Assembly (NCBI RefSeq): GCF_028561275.1
Contig: NZ_JAQQTF010000004.1
Location: 992,001-1,056,000 of the forward strand
Source: Aureisphaera galaxeae
GTDB lineage: Bacteria > Bacteroidota > Bacteroidia > Flavobacteriales > Flavobacteriaceae
Direction: 5' to 3'
Length of the DNA stretch: 64,000 nt
Positions 25,509 to 34,948 of the stretch are shown piece after piece. The stretch's first letter is position 1, and every line of letters starts with the position of its first letter. The position numbers and the translations under genes are program-made. The notes beneath the pieces are model-generated. The model was not told where the DNA came from and did not search any database. It saw only the letters and a program-made list of their open reading frames with translations.

Positions 25509-25556
25509 TGCACAAAAATATCTATATTTATTGAGTACAACCAAAACCAAAAGAAA

Positions 25557-25991
25557 ATGACAACAACTAACAAACCCGGTGCCCTGTTTTGGGTTATTGG
25601 CGTTCTTGCCTTGCTTTGGAATCTTTATGGACTATTAAATTTCACCATGGCAACTTTTATGAAAGATGCCGTAGCCGATGACTATCCGACAGACATTATG
25701 GAAATTTTCAATGCCCTTCCTTCATGGTATAGTGTCGTGTTCGGAGTAGCAGTGATAACGGGGGTTTTGGGCTGCCTCTTCTTGTTGATGCGTAAAAGAC
25801 TCGCTGTAGTGTTTTTCCTATTGTCGCTTATTGCCGTATTGATTCAGATGCCTTATTGGCTCTTCGCTACCGATATTATTGAAGTAGCTGGGATGGCCCA
25901 GGCGGCGGCGATGCCTATCTTAGTAATTATAGTCGCCCTATTCCTTTATCTTTATAGTAGAGGTAAAGCGAAGAAAGGCATGTTATCATAA
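25557..25991 (+). CDS. Four-helix inner-membrane protein
   Basis: 144 residues, four predicted membrane helices with short loops, and one acidic loop after the first helix (KDAVADDYPTD). It resembles small flavobacterial membrane proteins sometimes called sugar transporter; no transport motif can be seen. Divergent from the TruA-like gene, 48 bp between starts. Confidence 0.7.
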   Translation: MTTTNKPGALFWVIGVLALLWNLYGLLNFTMATFMKDAVADDYPTDIMEIFNALPSWYSVVFGVAVITGVLGCLFLLMRKRLAVVFFLLSLIAVLIQMPYWLFATDIIEVAGMAQAAAMPILVIIVALFLYLYSRGKAKKGMLS

Positions 25992-26017
25992 TAAACACCA
26001 AATACCATAAACCATTA

Positions 26018-26045
26018 AAGGCCCGTGTAAAAGCGGGTCTTTTTT
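26018..26045 (+). terminator. Intrinsic terminator
   Basis: AGGCCCG pairs with CGGGTCT (one G-T pair) across eight bases, followed by a T-run. Confidence 0.75.
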
Positions 26046-26066
26046 ATTTATATCTCTTAAGATGTC

Positions 26067-26179
26067 ACCTCGATAACCGTCGAAGACGGTCAGGCACGTC
26101 TCACTTCGTTCGAAGCACTCGGCGACCGATTCATAGGACTTCGAGTGGTTTTTTGAAGAAAAACTGTATCGAGAAGTCC
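26067..26179. repeat. Composite hairpin repeat, copy 1
   Basis: Two blocks separated by about 8 bp. Block A (26067-26126) contains a perfect hairpin ACCGTC-gaa-GACGGT. Block B (26136-26179) begins GGACTTC and ends GAAGTCC, so it can fold end to end. Both blocks recur in reverse orientation at 28064-28242 with a few differences. It resembles the extragenic palindromic elements scattered through flavobacterial genomes. Confidence 0.85.
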
Positions 26180-26202
26180 TTTTCTATAAGCATAATTCGC
26201 AC

Positions 26203-26210
26203 TACTTTCG
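26203..26210 (+). promoter_or_regulatory. -7 box of the LytTR gene
   Basis: TACTTTCG, one base from TAnnTTTG, directly downstream of the repeat element; a start near 26217 leaves about 15 nt of leader before the TTG codon. Confidence 0.4.
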
Positions 26211-26231
26211 TTTTTCAAAAATCGAATTCTT

Positions 26232-27029
26232 TTGAATAAGCACTATCCTTTCGATCCTTCCCTAAAACACCATATGTTCATTGCACTTGGGTTGGCCTTA
26301 TGGATATTCGCTTTTCTTTACTTCACCGAGCCTTTGGACGTAGATGAATTCGGGGACACCGAAAAACTCATCTATCTCCCCTTCTACGGTTTGGGTGGAG
26401 CCATTTCATATCTTATGATGATGCCAGTTCAACGTTGGATTTGGAAACGAAGCAACAGTAATTGGTATGTAAAAAGCGAACTGCTTTTCTTGGTCTCTTT
26501 CGTTGTCTGGGCACTTATCGTTACCCGGAGTGTATATTTGTATGTGGTAATGGTGGATGAACCTAATCCCTACTCCTTTGGATATTATATAGGGAACGTT
26601 TTCTTTCCGGCCATTTCCGTATTACTCCCCATCGTGATCATAGGTCGATGGGCGTTCGGGAAGTATAGGGAAAAGCAATACGAAGATCAGAAAATCGAAA
26701 TCCAAGGAGAAGGCACTTACGAAGGCCTTCGTATCTTCTTTAATGACCTCATCTGTGTAAAGGCGGACGACAACTATGTGGAAGTTTCTTATTCCGAACA
26801 TGGAGAATTAAAAAAACAGCTCATTCGCAATCGACTGACCAAAATCTCCGAATCCTTCCCAGAGCTCTTACGAACGCATCGTTCTTATTTAATAAATCCG
26901 TATCATTTTAAACAGTACAAAAATGCCTCTGGAAAATTAAGCTTGGTGTTGCATTCAGAAATTGAAGTCCCTGTTTCCAAAAGTTATTCGGCAGCAGTAA
27001 AAGAGGCCATTCCACTCGCCACAAAATAG
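26232..27029 (+). CDS. Membrane-bound LytTR-family transcriptional regulator
   Basis: 265 residues: four membrane helices (about 15-32, 46-68, 80-105, 115-140), then a LytTR DNA-binding domain (about 165-262) with the conserved DNYVEV, LLRTHRSYLINP and VPVSKSY blocks. There is no receiver domain, so the membrane part probably senses the signal. The start is TTG (26232); the next ATG (26274) would cut into the first helix. The gene and its neighbour are bracketed by two inverted copies of a hairpin repeat. Confidence 0.85.
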   Translation: MNKHYPFDPSLKHHMFIALGLALWIFAFLYFTEPLDVDEFGDTEKLIYLPFYGLGGAISYLMMMPVQRWIWKRSNSNWYVKSELLFLVSFVVWALIVTRSVYLYVVMVDEPNPYSFGYYIGNVFFPAISVLLPIVIIGRWAFGKYREKQYEDQKIEIQGEGTYEGLRIFFNDLICVKADDNYVEVSYSEHGELKKQLIRNRLTKISESFPELLRTHRSYLINPYHFKQYKNASGKLSLVLHSEIEVPVSKSYSAAVKEAIPLATK

Positions 27030-27082
27030 CGGCGTTTTACCCCAAAGACCTATAAATAGAATGTTTCGGAAGTTTTACTGAA

Positions 27083-27090
27083 TAGTTTTG
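27083..27090 (+). promoter_or_regulatory. -7 box upstream of the TraB/Tiki-like gene
   Basis: TAGTTTTG is a perfect TAnnTTTG, 12 nt before the ATG at 27103. No good -33 TTG is seen at the usual distance. Confidence 0.45.
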
Positions 27091-27102
27091 TCGCAGTAAA
27101 AA

Positions 27103-28047
27103 ATGAAAAATCGCGACATGAAATCAGTAATTATCTTTTCAATTTCCTTCTTGTTTTCTTCCCTAGTATGGAGCCAAGAACAAAAACCCGAAGTACTCAT
27201 TATGGGCACCATGCATGATGTTCCCAAAATCGTTAAACATGCCTACAAGCCCTTATTGAAAATTGCCATTACATACGAACCAGATGCTATTTATACGGAG
27301 CACAATCGTCCCCATGACTCCCTGAGTTTAGCAAATGACGAAAGTCAATTCTTTTTGCCCTATTCCGATAGTATTTCAAAAATATTCCAAGAAGAAAAGC
27401 AAAGAACCCTGACTTTGACCAAAAAGGACATCACAAACATGACATCGGAGGACTTTGAGTACTTAAAGCATTATTATGCTGTGCAGAAGGATAAAGCCAA
27501 TTGGTATTACTATCAATATCTCCATAAATATGGTATAAAGGGAAGCAAAAAGCCACTACGCCATGAGAATGGGGACTTAACCTCCAAATTAGCCATTGCT
27601 ATGGGCATGAACTTTATCTATTCCATGGATTACCAAAAAGAAGCTCCAGAATATAGTAGACTATGGAGACAATGCATAAAACAAAGCAGGAAAGATGGTG
27701 AAATTGAATATTTGGTAAAACACAATAAGCGGGATTATAGAAAACATATCCTCCCTGGATTGTTTGGTAATTTGGGTACCTATAGCAACAAGCAAAGTTC
27801 TATAAGACGCTATCGGGTAAGTAACCGATTCGAATTCCGGAAAACACCTTTCGAACCTTGCAAAAAAGCGGGTGAAGTATGGGATCGTCGCAACGCAGGC
27901 ATGGCCAAAAACATCGGGGAACAGGTCTTGGAGTACAATCACACCAGAGCCATTGTCATTGTGGGTGCTGGTCACGTCCTTGGTATCAAGGAAGAACTGG
28001 AAAAGCAGTTTCCTGAACTTCGCGTTCGGATTTTGGATGAGGATTAA
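27103..28047 (+). CDS. Exported TraB/Tiki/GumN-like protein (DUF5694 type)
   Basis: 314 residues with a signal peptide (ends VWSQ). It has the paired motifs of the TraB/Tiki/GumN group: a GTMHDVP-type His near residue 34, an acidic TEHNRP block near 66 and a C-terminal GAGHVLGI. In Tiki proteins these build a metal-dependent peptidase-like site; activity here is not established. It lies between the LytTR gene and the second repeat copy. Confidence 0.75.
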   Translation: MKNRDMKSVIIFSISFLFSSLVWSQEQKPEVLIMGTMHDVPKIVKHAYKPLLKIAITYEPDAIYTEHNRPHDSLSLANDESQFFLPYSDSISKIFQEEKQRTLTLTKKDITNMTSEDFEYLKHYYAVQKDKANWYYYQYLHKYGIKGSKKPLRHENGDLTSKLAIAMGMNFIYSMDYQKEAPEYSRLWRQCIKQSRKDGEIEYLVKHNKRDYRKHILPGLFGNLGTYSNKQSSIRRYRVSNRFEFRKTPFEPCKKAGEVWDRRNAGMAKNIGEQVLEYNHTRAIVIVGAGHVLGIKEELEKQFPELRVRILDED

Positions 28048-28063
28048 GTAGCATTTCTAAATT

Positions 28064-28242
28064 GGACTTCTCGATACAATTTTCTTCGAAAATCACCCGA
28101 AGTCCATTGTAGTGTGCCACCTCCATAACCCCTTGTCTCCTGGAATACAGGATAGAAGACCAATCTGAGAATTCAGAAAAAGGTCACCGAGTGCTTCGAA
28201 CGAAGTGAAACGTGCCTGACCGTCTTCGACGGTTATCGAGGT
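28064..28242. repeat. Composite hairpin repeat, copy 2 (inverted)
   Basis: Block B (28064-28105) and block A (28182-28242) of the repeat seen at 26067, now in the opposite orientation, with about 76 bp of unrelated sequence between the blocks. Block A ends 10 bp before the hisIE stop and could act as its 3' stem-loop. Block A differs from copy 1 by only about two bases over 60. Confidence 0.85.
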
Positions 28243-28251
28243 GCCCTCTCT

Positions 28252-28875
28252 TTATGCTTCTACCTCGTCCTTATCGTACTTATGACGGGAACGTAGGGTT
28301 TTCTCAACATCGCGCAAGTGGAATCCTTTGGCCTGAAGCATCACCATAAAGTGGAACATAAGATCGGCACTTTCGCTTAAGAAATCAAGGTCATTATCCC
28401 CCATGGCCTCGATCACTACCTCGACGGCTTCTTCCCCTACTTTCTGGGCTACTTTGTTCACTCCTTTCCGAAAAAGGGAAGCTACGTAACTATTCACGCG
28501 TTCGGGATTGTTCTTTCGTTCTTCAATCACCTCTTCCAAATACGAAAAGAATCCAAAATTGGACCTATTCCTTTCGTCCCAACAAGTATCCGTTCCTAAG
28601 TGACAAACGGGCCCTAATGGTTTTGCTTGAATGAGAAATGCATCATTGTCGCAATCAATTTTAATGGATGTCATTTCCATAAAATTACCGGACTCTTCAC
28701 CCTTGGTCCACAAACGCCCTTTACTTCTGCTAAAGAAAGTAACACGTCCTGTCTCTTGGGTTTTGGTGAGTGCTTCCTCGTTCATATAACCCAACATGAG
28801 CACGTTTTTTGTAACTTCATCTTGTACCACGGCGGGAACCAATCCGTCTGGGTACTTTGCATAATTAATTTCCAT
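28252..28875 (-). CDS. hisI: Bifunctional HisIE: phosphoribosyl-AMP cyclohydrolase / phosphoribosyl-ATP pyrophosphatase
   Basis: 207 residues. N-terminal cyclohydrolase domain (about 1-110) with LMLGYMNEEAL and the Cys-rich zinc site around CHLGTDTCW; C-terminal pyrophosphatase domain (about 115-205) with EEAVEVVIEA. It carries out steps two and three of histidine synthesis. Last gene of the his operon, 11 nt after hisF; the inverted hairpin repeat follows its stop. Confidence 0.97.
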   Translation of the reverse strand: MEINYAKYPDGLVPAVVQDEVTKNVLMLGYMNEEALTKTQETGRVTFFSRSKGRLWTKGEESGNFMEMTSIKIDCDNDAFLIQAKPLGPVCHLGTDTCWDERNRSNFGFFSYLEEVIEERKNNPERVNSYVASLFRKGVNKVAQKVGEEAVEVVIEAMGDNDLDFLSESADLMFHFMVMLQAKGFHLRDVEKTLRSRHKYDKDEVEA

Positions 28876-28886
28876 AAGGTTTGTAT

Positions 28887-29642
28887 TTAAATGCGAACAG
28901 GAATTCCCTGCTCTTTTAGTTCTTGTTTTAATGTTTCTATTTCTATTTCCTTGAAGTGGAAAACACTGGCCGCTAAGGCTGCGTCCGTATTTCCTTCTAA
29001 AAAGGTATCCGCAAAATCGTTGATACTCCCTGCCCCGCCGGAAGCAATGATCGGAATATTGACAAGTGATGCCAATTTGGAAAGCGCCTTGTTCGCGAAC
29101 CCATTCTTAGTACCATCATGATCCATAGAAGTAAAAAGAATTTCTCCTGCCCCACGTTCCTCCACTTCTTGGGCCCAATCCCAAAGGGAAATATTAGTGG
29201 GCTCCTTTCCTCCTACTAAATGTACTTTCCAATCCCCATCAATCTGCTTGGCATCGATAGCCACCACAACGCATTGGGAACCAAATTTGGCCGCCAATTC
29301 ATTGATTAGCTTAGGGCGTTTTACTGCAGCGGAATTAATGGAGACTTTATCGGCCCCATTTTTCAGTAACAATCCAACATCTTCTACCCGGCTAATTCCA
29401 CCACCCACGGTGAAAGGAATGTCCAATTCGGCTGCAATTCGTTTAACCAAATCGGCCAAGGTCTTACGTCGTTCCTCTGTAGCCGAAATGTCCAGGAACA
29501 CCAGTTCGTCCGCACCTTCTTGTGCATAGCGCTTGGCCAATGCTATCGGATCGCCAGCATCCCTTAGACCAACAAAATTGATCCCTTTTACCGTACGGCC
29601 ATCTTTAATATCCAAACAGGGTATAATTCGTTTCGTAAGCAT
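28887..29642 (-). CDS. hisF: HisF, imidazole glycerol phosphate synthase cyclase subunit
   Basis: 251 residues, a (beta/alpha)8 barrel with the catalytic Asp in [12 protein letters not shown] near the start and DGTKNGF in the second half. It pairs with HisH to make imidazole glycerol phosphate and AICAR. Here hisH and hisF are separated by hisA and a DinB-like gene. Length is standard. Confidence 0.97.
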   Translation of the reverse strand: MLTKRIIPCLDIKDGRTVKGINFVGLRDAGDPIALAKRYAQEGADELVFLDISATEERRKTLADLVKRIAAELDIPFTVGGGISRVEDVGLLLKNGADKVSINSAAVKRPKLINELAAKFGSQCVVVAIDAKQIDGDWKVHLVGGKEPTNISLWDWAQEVEERGAGEILFTSMDHDGTKNGFANKALSKLASLVNIPIIASGGAGSINDFADTFLEGNTDAALAASVFHFKEIEIETLKQELKEQGIPVRI

Positions 29643-29643
29643 G

Positions 29644-30153
29644 TTATTCGTTTTTAATGTTTAGATCAAACCCATCGTAAAAGCCTAGATCCTGTGCCTC
29701 TAATTGTTTCACCCAAAATGCGATCTGTCCTGTATGATAACTGTAGTGCTCCACCACATGCATGATGATCCCAATACCGGATAACTGAAAACCTTGTACG
29801 TCCCTAATCCTAACAAGCTCCTCTTCGGAAACTTGATTAATCGTGTTGATGGCTTCAGTCACCGTTTGTTCTAATTGATCCATCAATTCGGCTTTGGCGA
29901 AGCCTTCTTGAGCTTCGAATTCCTCATCACGAACCCGAACATCGGGTAGATTGCCCAAAGAGGAAATGGCGTATTGTCGTATGTTCCCACACAAATGCAA
30001 TATGAGGTTGCCAATACTATTGGAAATGCCATTGGGACGCTTCCAAACGGCCGGTTCTCCTATCTTGTCTATCGCAATACCTATCATCCTGCTACTCTCC
30101 TGCATTCGGTAGATTGCATTTTCCTTGAATTCTTTAACTATTAAATCTTTCAT
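29644..30153 (-). CDS. DinB-like (DUF1572 type) protein inside the his operon
   Basis: 169 residues, a four-helix bundle of the DinB/YfiT type. Histidines placed to bind one metal are in LILHLCGN (about residue 53) and in [12 protein letters not shown] (about 130-140). Many relatives are thiol-S-transferases, including bacillithiol transferases; substrate unknown here. The start shares one nucleotide with the hisA stop (30153), and hisF begins 1 nt after it, so it is fully built into the operon. No histidine-pathway step is missing that it would need to fill. Confidence 0.85.
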   Translation of the reverse strand: MKDLIVKEFKENAIYRMQESSRMIGIAIDKIGEPAVWKRPNGISNSIGNLILHLCGNIRQYAISSLGNLPDVRVRDEEFEAQEGFAKAELMDQLEQTVTEAINTINQVSEEELVRIRDVQGFQLSGIGIIMHVVEHYSYHTGQIAFWVKQLEAQDLGFYDGFDLNIKNE

Positions 30154-30875
30154 TAGTTATTCAGAATATATTGTTCTAACTCTTTTAGCGTAATCCTATT
30201 TTCATAGATAGCTTTACCAATGATGGTTCCTTCACAGCCCATCTCAGCCAATTTGGGTAGTTCTTCGAAGGTGGAGATACCACCGGAAGCAATCAATTTC
30301 ACATCACAACTTTCCAAAATCTCTTTATAAAGACCAAAAGAAGGTCCTTGAAGCATTCCATCCTTGGAAATATCGGTGGATATCACATAGCCTACCCCTT
30401 TTTCCTGATACCCCTTAATGAACGGAATAAGCTCTTGGTTGCTTTCCTCCAACCAACCGCTTACGGCTATCTTCCGATCCTTGGCATCGGCTCCCAAAAT
30501 GATTTTTTCATTGCCATAGGCCTTTAACCAACGCTCGAAAGTGCTAGGTTCTTTCACAGCAATGCTTCCACCTGTTATCTGCTGTGCGCCACTTTCAAAA
30601 GCGATCCGAAGGTCTTCATCGGACTTCAATCCCCCTCCAAAATCGATTTTTAAATTCGTTTTAGTAGCAATTTCTTCCAGCACTCTATAATTGACGATAT
30701 GCTTACTTTTTGCACCATCTAGGTCTACTAAATGAAGGTATTCAATGCCATGGGCTTCAAACTCCTTAGCGACTTCCAATGGGCGTTCATTGTAGATCTT
30801 TTTGGTACTATAATCTCCTTTGGAAAGTCTTACACACTTTCCTTCAATAATATCGATTGCGGGTATAATCCTCAT
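30153..30875 (-). CDS. hisA: HisA, ProFAR isomerase
   Basis: 240 residues, a (beta/alpha)8 barrel with the catalytic Asp in [13 protein letters not shown] (about residue 8) and a second Asp in STDISKDGM (about 130). It isomerises ProFAR to PRFAR. Spacing to hisH is 1 nt, and the stop overlaps the DinB-like start by one base. Confidence 0.97.
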   Translation of the reverse strand: MRIIPAIDIIEGKCVRLSKGDYSTKKIYNERPLEVAKEFEAHGIEYLHLVDLDGAKSKHIVNYRVLEEIATKTNLKIDFGGGLKSDEDLRIAFESGAQQITGGSIAVKEPSTFERWLKAYGNEKIILGADAKDRKIAVSGWLEESNQELIPFIKGYQEKGVGYVISTDISKDGMLQGPSFGLYKEILESCDVKLIASGGISTFEELPKLAEMGCEGTIIGKAIYENRITLKELEQYILNN

Positions 30876-30876
30876 T

Positions 30877-31458
30877 TTATAACTCTAAAAAATTCTTCAG
30901 GAGTTGGGCTCCTGCTTTACTACTCTTTTCTGGGTGAAACTGTACCCCATAAAAATTATTCTTTTGAAGTGCCACACTATATTCCGTTTCATATTCGGAT
31001 AAAGCGATCGTATCATTGGAAACCGGTGCATAAAAACTGTGTACTAAGTACATATATTCATTTTCTGAAATCCCATTGAATAAAGACGAGTTGTATCCAA
31101 ATATGGTATTCCACCCTACCTGAGGCACCTTTACCTTCTGCGAAAACCGACGCACTTCCACATCGAAAATACCCAATCCATCAGTATTTCCCTCTTCAGA
31201 ACTACGGCACATAAGCTGCATCCCCAAACAGATACCCAAAACGGGTTGTTTGAGCTCCGGAATTACCTCGTCAAGCCCCGTAGCCTTCAATTTATCCATA
31301 GCACTACTCGCCTCGCCGACCCCCGGGAAAATCACCTTGTCCGAATTCCTAATTTCGTCCGCATCGGCACTCAAGGTTGCTTCAAAACCCAAGCGGGAAA
31401 GCGCAAACAGTATGCTCTGAATGTTCCCTGCTCCGTAATCTATGATCGTCGTTTTCAT
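30877..31458 (-). CDS. hisH: HisH, glutamine amidotransferase subunit of IGP synthase
   Basis: 193 residues, a class I amidotransferase with the nucleophile Cys in GICLGMQL (about residue 78) and the His-Glu pair in QFHPEKSS (about 175). It feeds ammonia to HisF. It shares one base with the hisB stop (TAATG arrangement). Confidence 0.97.
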   Translation of the reverse strand: MKTTIIDYGAGNIQSILFALSRLGFEATLSADADEIRNSDKVIFPGVGEASSAMDKLKATGLDEVIPELKQPVLGICLGMQLMCRSSEEGNTDGLGIFDVEVRRFSQKVKVPQVGWNTIFGYNSSLFNGISENEYMYLVHSFYAPVSNDTIALSEYETEYSVALQKNNFYGVQFHPEKSSKAGAQLLKNFLEL

Positions 31459-32594
31459 TACAATACTCCTTTTGTGGATGGCAAAATCATTTTTTCAGTA
31501 TCCCTTTTCACGGCCGATTTAATAGCCTTGGCCCAGGCTTTAAAAATGGCCTCTATCTTATGGTGTTCGTTGGTTCCCTCGGCCTTGATATTGAGATTGG
31601 CTTTGGCACCATCGGAGAAGCTCTTGAAGAAATGGAAGAACATTTCCGTAGGCATCTTCCCTACCATTTCACGTTTAAACTCAGCTTCCCAAACTAGCCA
31701 ATTGCGGCCTCCGAAGTCGATGGTCACTTGTGCCAAACAATCGTCCATGGGTAAACAAAAGCCATAACGTTCCATCCCTAACTTATTGCCCACCGCCTTG
31801 TGAAAGGTCTCTCCTAGGGCAATGGCCGTATCTTCTATGGTATGGTGCTCATCCACTTCCAAATCACCATTTACCTTAATTTCCAAATCCATTTGCCCGT
31901 GTCTCGCCAATTGATCCAACATGTGATCGAAAAAAGCAATTCCGGTATCAATGTCACTTTTCCCCGTGCCGTCCAAATTCAACTGAATCGCAATTTGGGT
32001 TTCGTTGGTATTCCGCTCTAAGGATGCGGTTCTATCCCTAAGCTTCAAGAAGCGATAGATCTCCTCCCAATCATTATTTTCAAGGGCTATATAGGCATCC
32101 AAATCAGCTCTGTTTACCGTAATTTCGGAAGTTCCCAATTCCGTTTTATCATTAATAAAAATCCCCTTAGACCCCAAATTCTTGGCCAGTTCCATGTCGG
32201 TTAAACGATCTCCTATGACAAACGAATTGGCAAGATCGTAGGTATCGGAAAAGTAATCGGTGAGCAATCCTGTTCCCGGCTTACGGGTAGGTGCATTTTC
32301 ATGCGGAAAGGTCCTATCTAAAAACACCTTGTTGAAACAAACCCCTTCATTTTCGAAAGTGCTTAAAATGAAATTGTGAACGGGCCAAAAGGTTTCTTCT
32401 GGAAAGACTTCGGTCCCCAAACCATCCTGATTGGTTATCATGACCAATTCGTAATCCAGTTCACTAGCTATCTTGCTTAACCATGCGAACACTTTGGGAT
32501 AGAAAATCAGTTTTTCGAAAGCATCGATCTGTTCGTCTATTGTTTCCTTAATCAAGGTTCCGTCCCTATCTATGAATAATACTTTTTGCGCCAT
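31458..32594 (-). CDS. hisB: Bifunctional HisB: histidinol phosphatase / IGP dehydratase
   Basis: 378 residues. The N-terminal HAD phosphatase (about 1-165) has the [11 protein letters not shown] nucleophile motif; the C-terminal dehydratase (about 185-378) has the two metal-binding blocks [10 protein letters not shown] and [10 protein letters not shown]. The fusion supplies both steps in one chain, so the operon needs no separate phosphatase. The start shares one base with the hisC stop. Confidence 0.97.
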   Translation of the reverse strand: MAQKVLFIDRDGTLIKETIDEQIDAFEKLIFYPKVFAWLSKIASELDYELVMITNQDGLGTEVFPEETFWPVHNFILSTFENEGVCFNKVFLDRTFPHENAPTRKPGTGLLTDYFSDTYDLANSFVIGDRLTDMELAKNLGSKGIFINDKTELGTSEITVNRADLDAYIALENNDWEEIYRFLKLRDRTASLERNTNETQIAIQLNLDGTGKSDIDTGIAFFDHMLDQLARHGQMDLEIKVNGDLEVDEHHTIEDTAIALGETFHKAVGNKLGMERYGFCLPMDDCLAQVTIDFGGRNWLVWEAEFKREMVGKMPTEMFFHFFKSFSDGAKANLNIKAEGTNEHHKIEAIFKAWAKAIKSAVKRDTEKMILPSTKGVL

Positions 32595-33649
32595 TAGAGC
32601 TGTTTTAATGCGTTGATTATTAAATTGTTTTCTTCAGGTGTACCCACGGTAATGCGTAGGGTATTCTCACAATGCAGTTGCGTGCTTCTATTTCTTACTA
32701 CCATACCTATATCAATGAGTTGGGTGTATCGTTGTTGAGCATCATCCACGCGGATCAATAAAAAATTAGCGTCGGAAGGAAAGACTTGTTTCACTATTGC
32801 TACTTCTTTCAAAGCATTCTTTAAGCGTTCCCGTTCCGAAATAATGGTTTGGACTTCTTCTGTAAACCTTTCATTGTCCACAATACGCTCGTAAGCGTAT
32901 ATCTGGGTGAGTGTATTTATGTTATACGGTGGCTTTATTTTATTGAGCAAAGCAATGATTTCTGAAAAAGCATAACAGCTTCCCAATCGGATTCCTGCCA
33001 TACCATAAGCTTTGGAAAGGGTTTGGGTTACGATGAGATTGTCATAACTGTTGATTCTTTTGGTCCAGCTGGAACCTTCGGTAAAATCGATATAGGCTTC
33101 ATCTATAACCACGATACCGTCAAACTTCTCAATAAGTTCGCGAACGGCCTCCCCTTGCATGGTATTGCCAGATGGATTGTTGGGGGAACAGATAAACAAC
33201 AATTTGGTTTCAGCCGTTTGGGCGGCTAGTATTTCTGAAACATCCAATTGAAAATCTCGAGTTAACGGAACTTCCAAACATGCTATATCATTTGTTTCTG
33301 CCAATACCTTGTACATACCGTAGGTAGGCGGTACTATAATTACACTGTCCTTCCCAGGTTCACAAAACACCCTGAAAATAAGGTCCAGTACCTCGTCACT
33401 TCCATTACCCAAAAGTATTTCTTCGGTTTTCACTCCCTTTTGGGAAGCTAATAGCTCCTTTAAAGACCGTTGTTGCGGATCGGGATAACGATTTACCTGG
33501 GTGTTATTCGGGTTTTCATTGGCATCCAAGAAAACCATTTCCTTATCGAACTCCTTGAATTCGTCACGTGCCGAACTATAAGGCTTCATGGCCAAAACGT
33601 TAGGTCTTGCCAATTGCTGTACCGTTCTTTTGTTATCTACTTGACTCAT
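32594..33649 (-). CDS. hisC: HisC, histidinol-phosphate aminotransferase
   Basis: 351 residues, a fold-type I PLP enzyme with ANENP near the start, the SPNNPSG block (about 160) and the PLP Lys in [14 protein letters not shown] (about 215). It transaminates imidazole acetol phosphate. Begins 3 nt after hisD. Confidence 0.96.
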   Translation of the reverse strand: MSQVDNKRTVQQLARPNVLAMKPYSSARDEFKEFDKEMVFLDANENPNNTQVNRYPDPQQRSLKELLASQKGVKTEEILLGNGSDEVLDLIFRVFCEPGKDSVIIVPPTYGMYKVLAETNDIACLEVPLTRDFQLDVSEILAAQTAETKLLFICSPNNPSGNTMQGEAVRELIEKFDGIVVIDEAYIDFTEGSSWTKRINSYDNLIVTQTLSKAYGMAGIRLGSCYAFSEIIALLNKIKPPYNINTLTQIYAYERIVDNERFTEEVQTIISERERLKNALKEVAIVKQVFPSDANFLLIRVDDAQQRYTQLIDIGMVVRNRSTQLHCENTLRITVGTPEENNLIINALKQL

Positions 33650-33652
33650 ACC

Positions 33653-34939
33653 TTACGCATTCAAATAATTTAGTCGAAGGGTCACCGCATTTTTGTGGGC
33701 CTGTAAACCTTCCGCCTCTGCCATGCATTCTATAGCGCTTCCTATGTTTTTAATACCGTCTTCAGATATTTTCTGAAAAGTCATGCTCTTCATAAAGCTT
33801 TCCAAGTTTACCCCACTGTACTGCTTTGCATATCCATTGGTAGGTAATGTGTGGTTGGTTCCCGAAGCATAATCGCCCGCACTTTCCGGTGTGAAGTTTC
33901 CAAGAAATACGGATCCTGCGTTTGACAGTCCATTCACAAAAAATTCCTCATTTTCGCTCACAATAATAAGGTGCTCAGGACCATAGGCATTGATCAATGA
34001 AAGGGCGTCTTCGTTTTTATCCATTAGAATAATTTTTGAATTTTCAATTGACTGATTTACAATGTATTTGCGATTCAACACTTCAACTTGAACTTTAATT
34101 TCTTTTTGTGTTTCTTCAGCGATCTTTTTAGAAGTACAAACCAACATAACCTGGCTATCCGCACCATGTTCTGCTTGGCTCAATAAATCGGAAGCCAAAA
34201 AGGACGGCACAGCGGTTTCATCGGCAAAAATCATTAGCTCACTGGGACCCGCTGGCATATCTATAGCCACTTGAAATTTGGTGGCCAATTGTTTCGCCAC
34301 AGTCACAAATTGATTCCCAGGACCAAAAATCTTAAAGACCTTAGGGATGGTAGCTGTTCCGAAAGTCATAGCTCCGATCGCCTGAATGCCTCCTACTTTA
34401 AAAACTTGCGTAACGCCACACAAACTCGCTGCATATAAAATAGCCGGAGCTACCTTTCCTTCTTTATTTGGTGGGGTACATAGCACGATTTCTTTACAAC
34501 CAGCCAAAGTAGCCGGTATAGCCAGCATTAAAATGGTAGAAAATAAAGGAGCGGATCCTCCGGGTATGTAGAGCCCAACCTTTTCTATAGGGCGTTTTTC
34601 CATCCAACACTGCACTCCAGGAGTGGTTTCTACTTCAATTCGGTCACTTTTCTGGGCTTTGTGGAATTTTTCAATATTCTCCTTGGCCGTATTAATGGCC
34701 GCTTTTAGTTCTGTTGAAATCTCCTGAACAGCATCCTGAATCTCGTCTTCGCCTACCTTTATGTCCTTTAGCACCACTCCATCGAATAGTTCGGTGTACT
34801 TGGAAACAGCAATATCTCCCTTCTGCCTGATTTCTGAAAAAATCTCATTTACGGTAAGCTCAATATCCTGTACGGATTGGGTGGGACGTTCCAGAATTTC
34901 ATCCCATTCACTTTTATTTGGATTGTCAATAATCTGCAT
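33653..34939 (-). CDS. hisD: HisD, histidinol dehydrogenase
   Basis: 428 residues, standard length. Recognisable blocks are GLYIPGGSAPL, GPGNQFVTVAK, DMPAGPSELMI and the zinc-site region LLSQAEHGADSQ. It oxidises histidinol to histidine in two NAD-dependent steps. It follows hisG by 9 nt. Confidence 0.97.
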   Translation of the reverse strand: MQIIDNPNKSEWDEILERPTQSVQDIELTVNEIFSEIRQKGDIAVSKYTELFDGVVLKDIKVGEDEIQDAVQEISTELKAAINTAKENIEKFHKAQKSDRIEVETTPGVQCWMEKRPIEKVGLYIPGGSAPLFSTILMLAIPATLAGCKEIVLCTPPNKEGKVAPAILYAASLCGVTQVFKVGGIQAIGAMTFGTATIPKVFKIFGPGNQFVTVAKQLATKFQVAIDMPAGPSELMIFADETAVPSFLASDLLSQAEHGADSQVMLVCTSKKIAEETQKEIKVQVEVLNRKYIVNQSIENSKIILMDKNEDALSLINAYGPEHLIIVSENEEFFVNGLSNAGSVFLGNFTPESAGDYASGTNHTLPTNGYAKQYSGVNLESFMKSMTFQKISEDGIKNIGSAIECMAEAEGLQAHKNAVTLRLNYLNA

Positions 34940-34948
34940 AGCTTTCTT

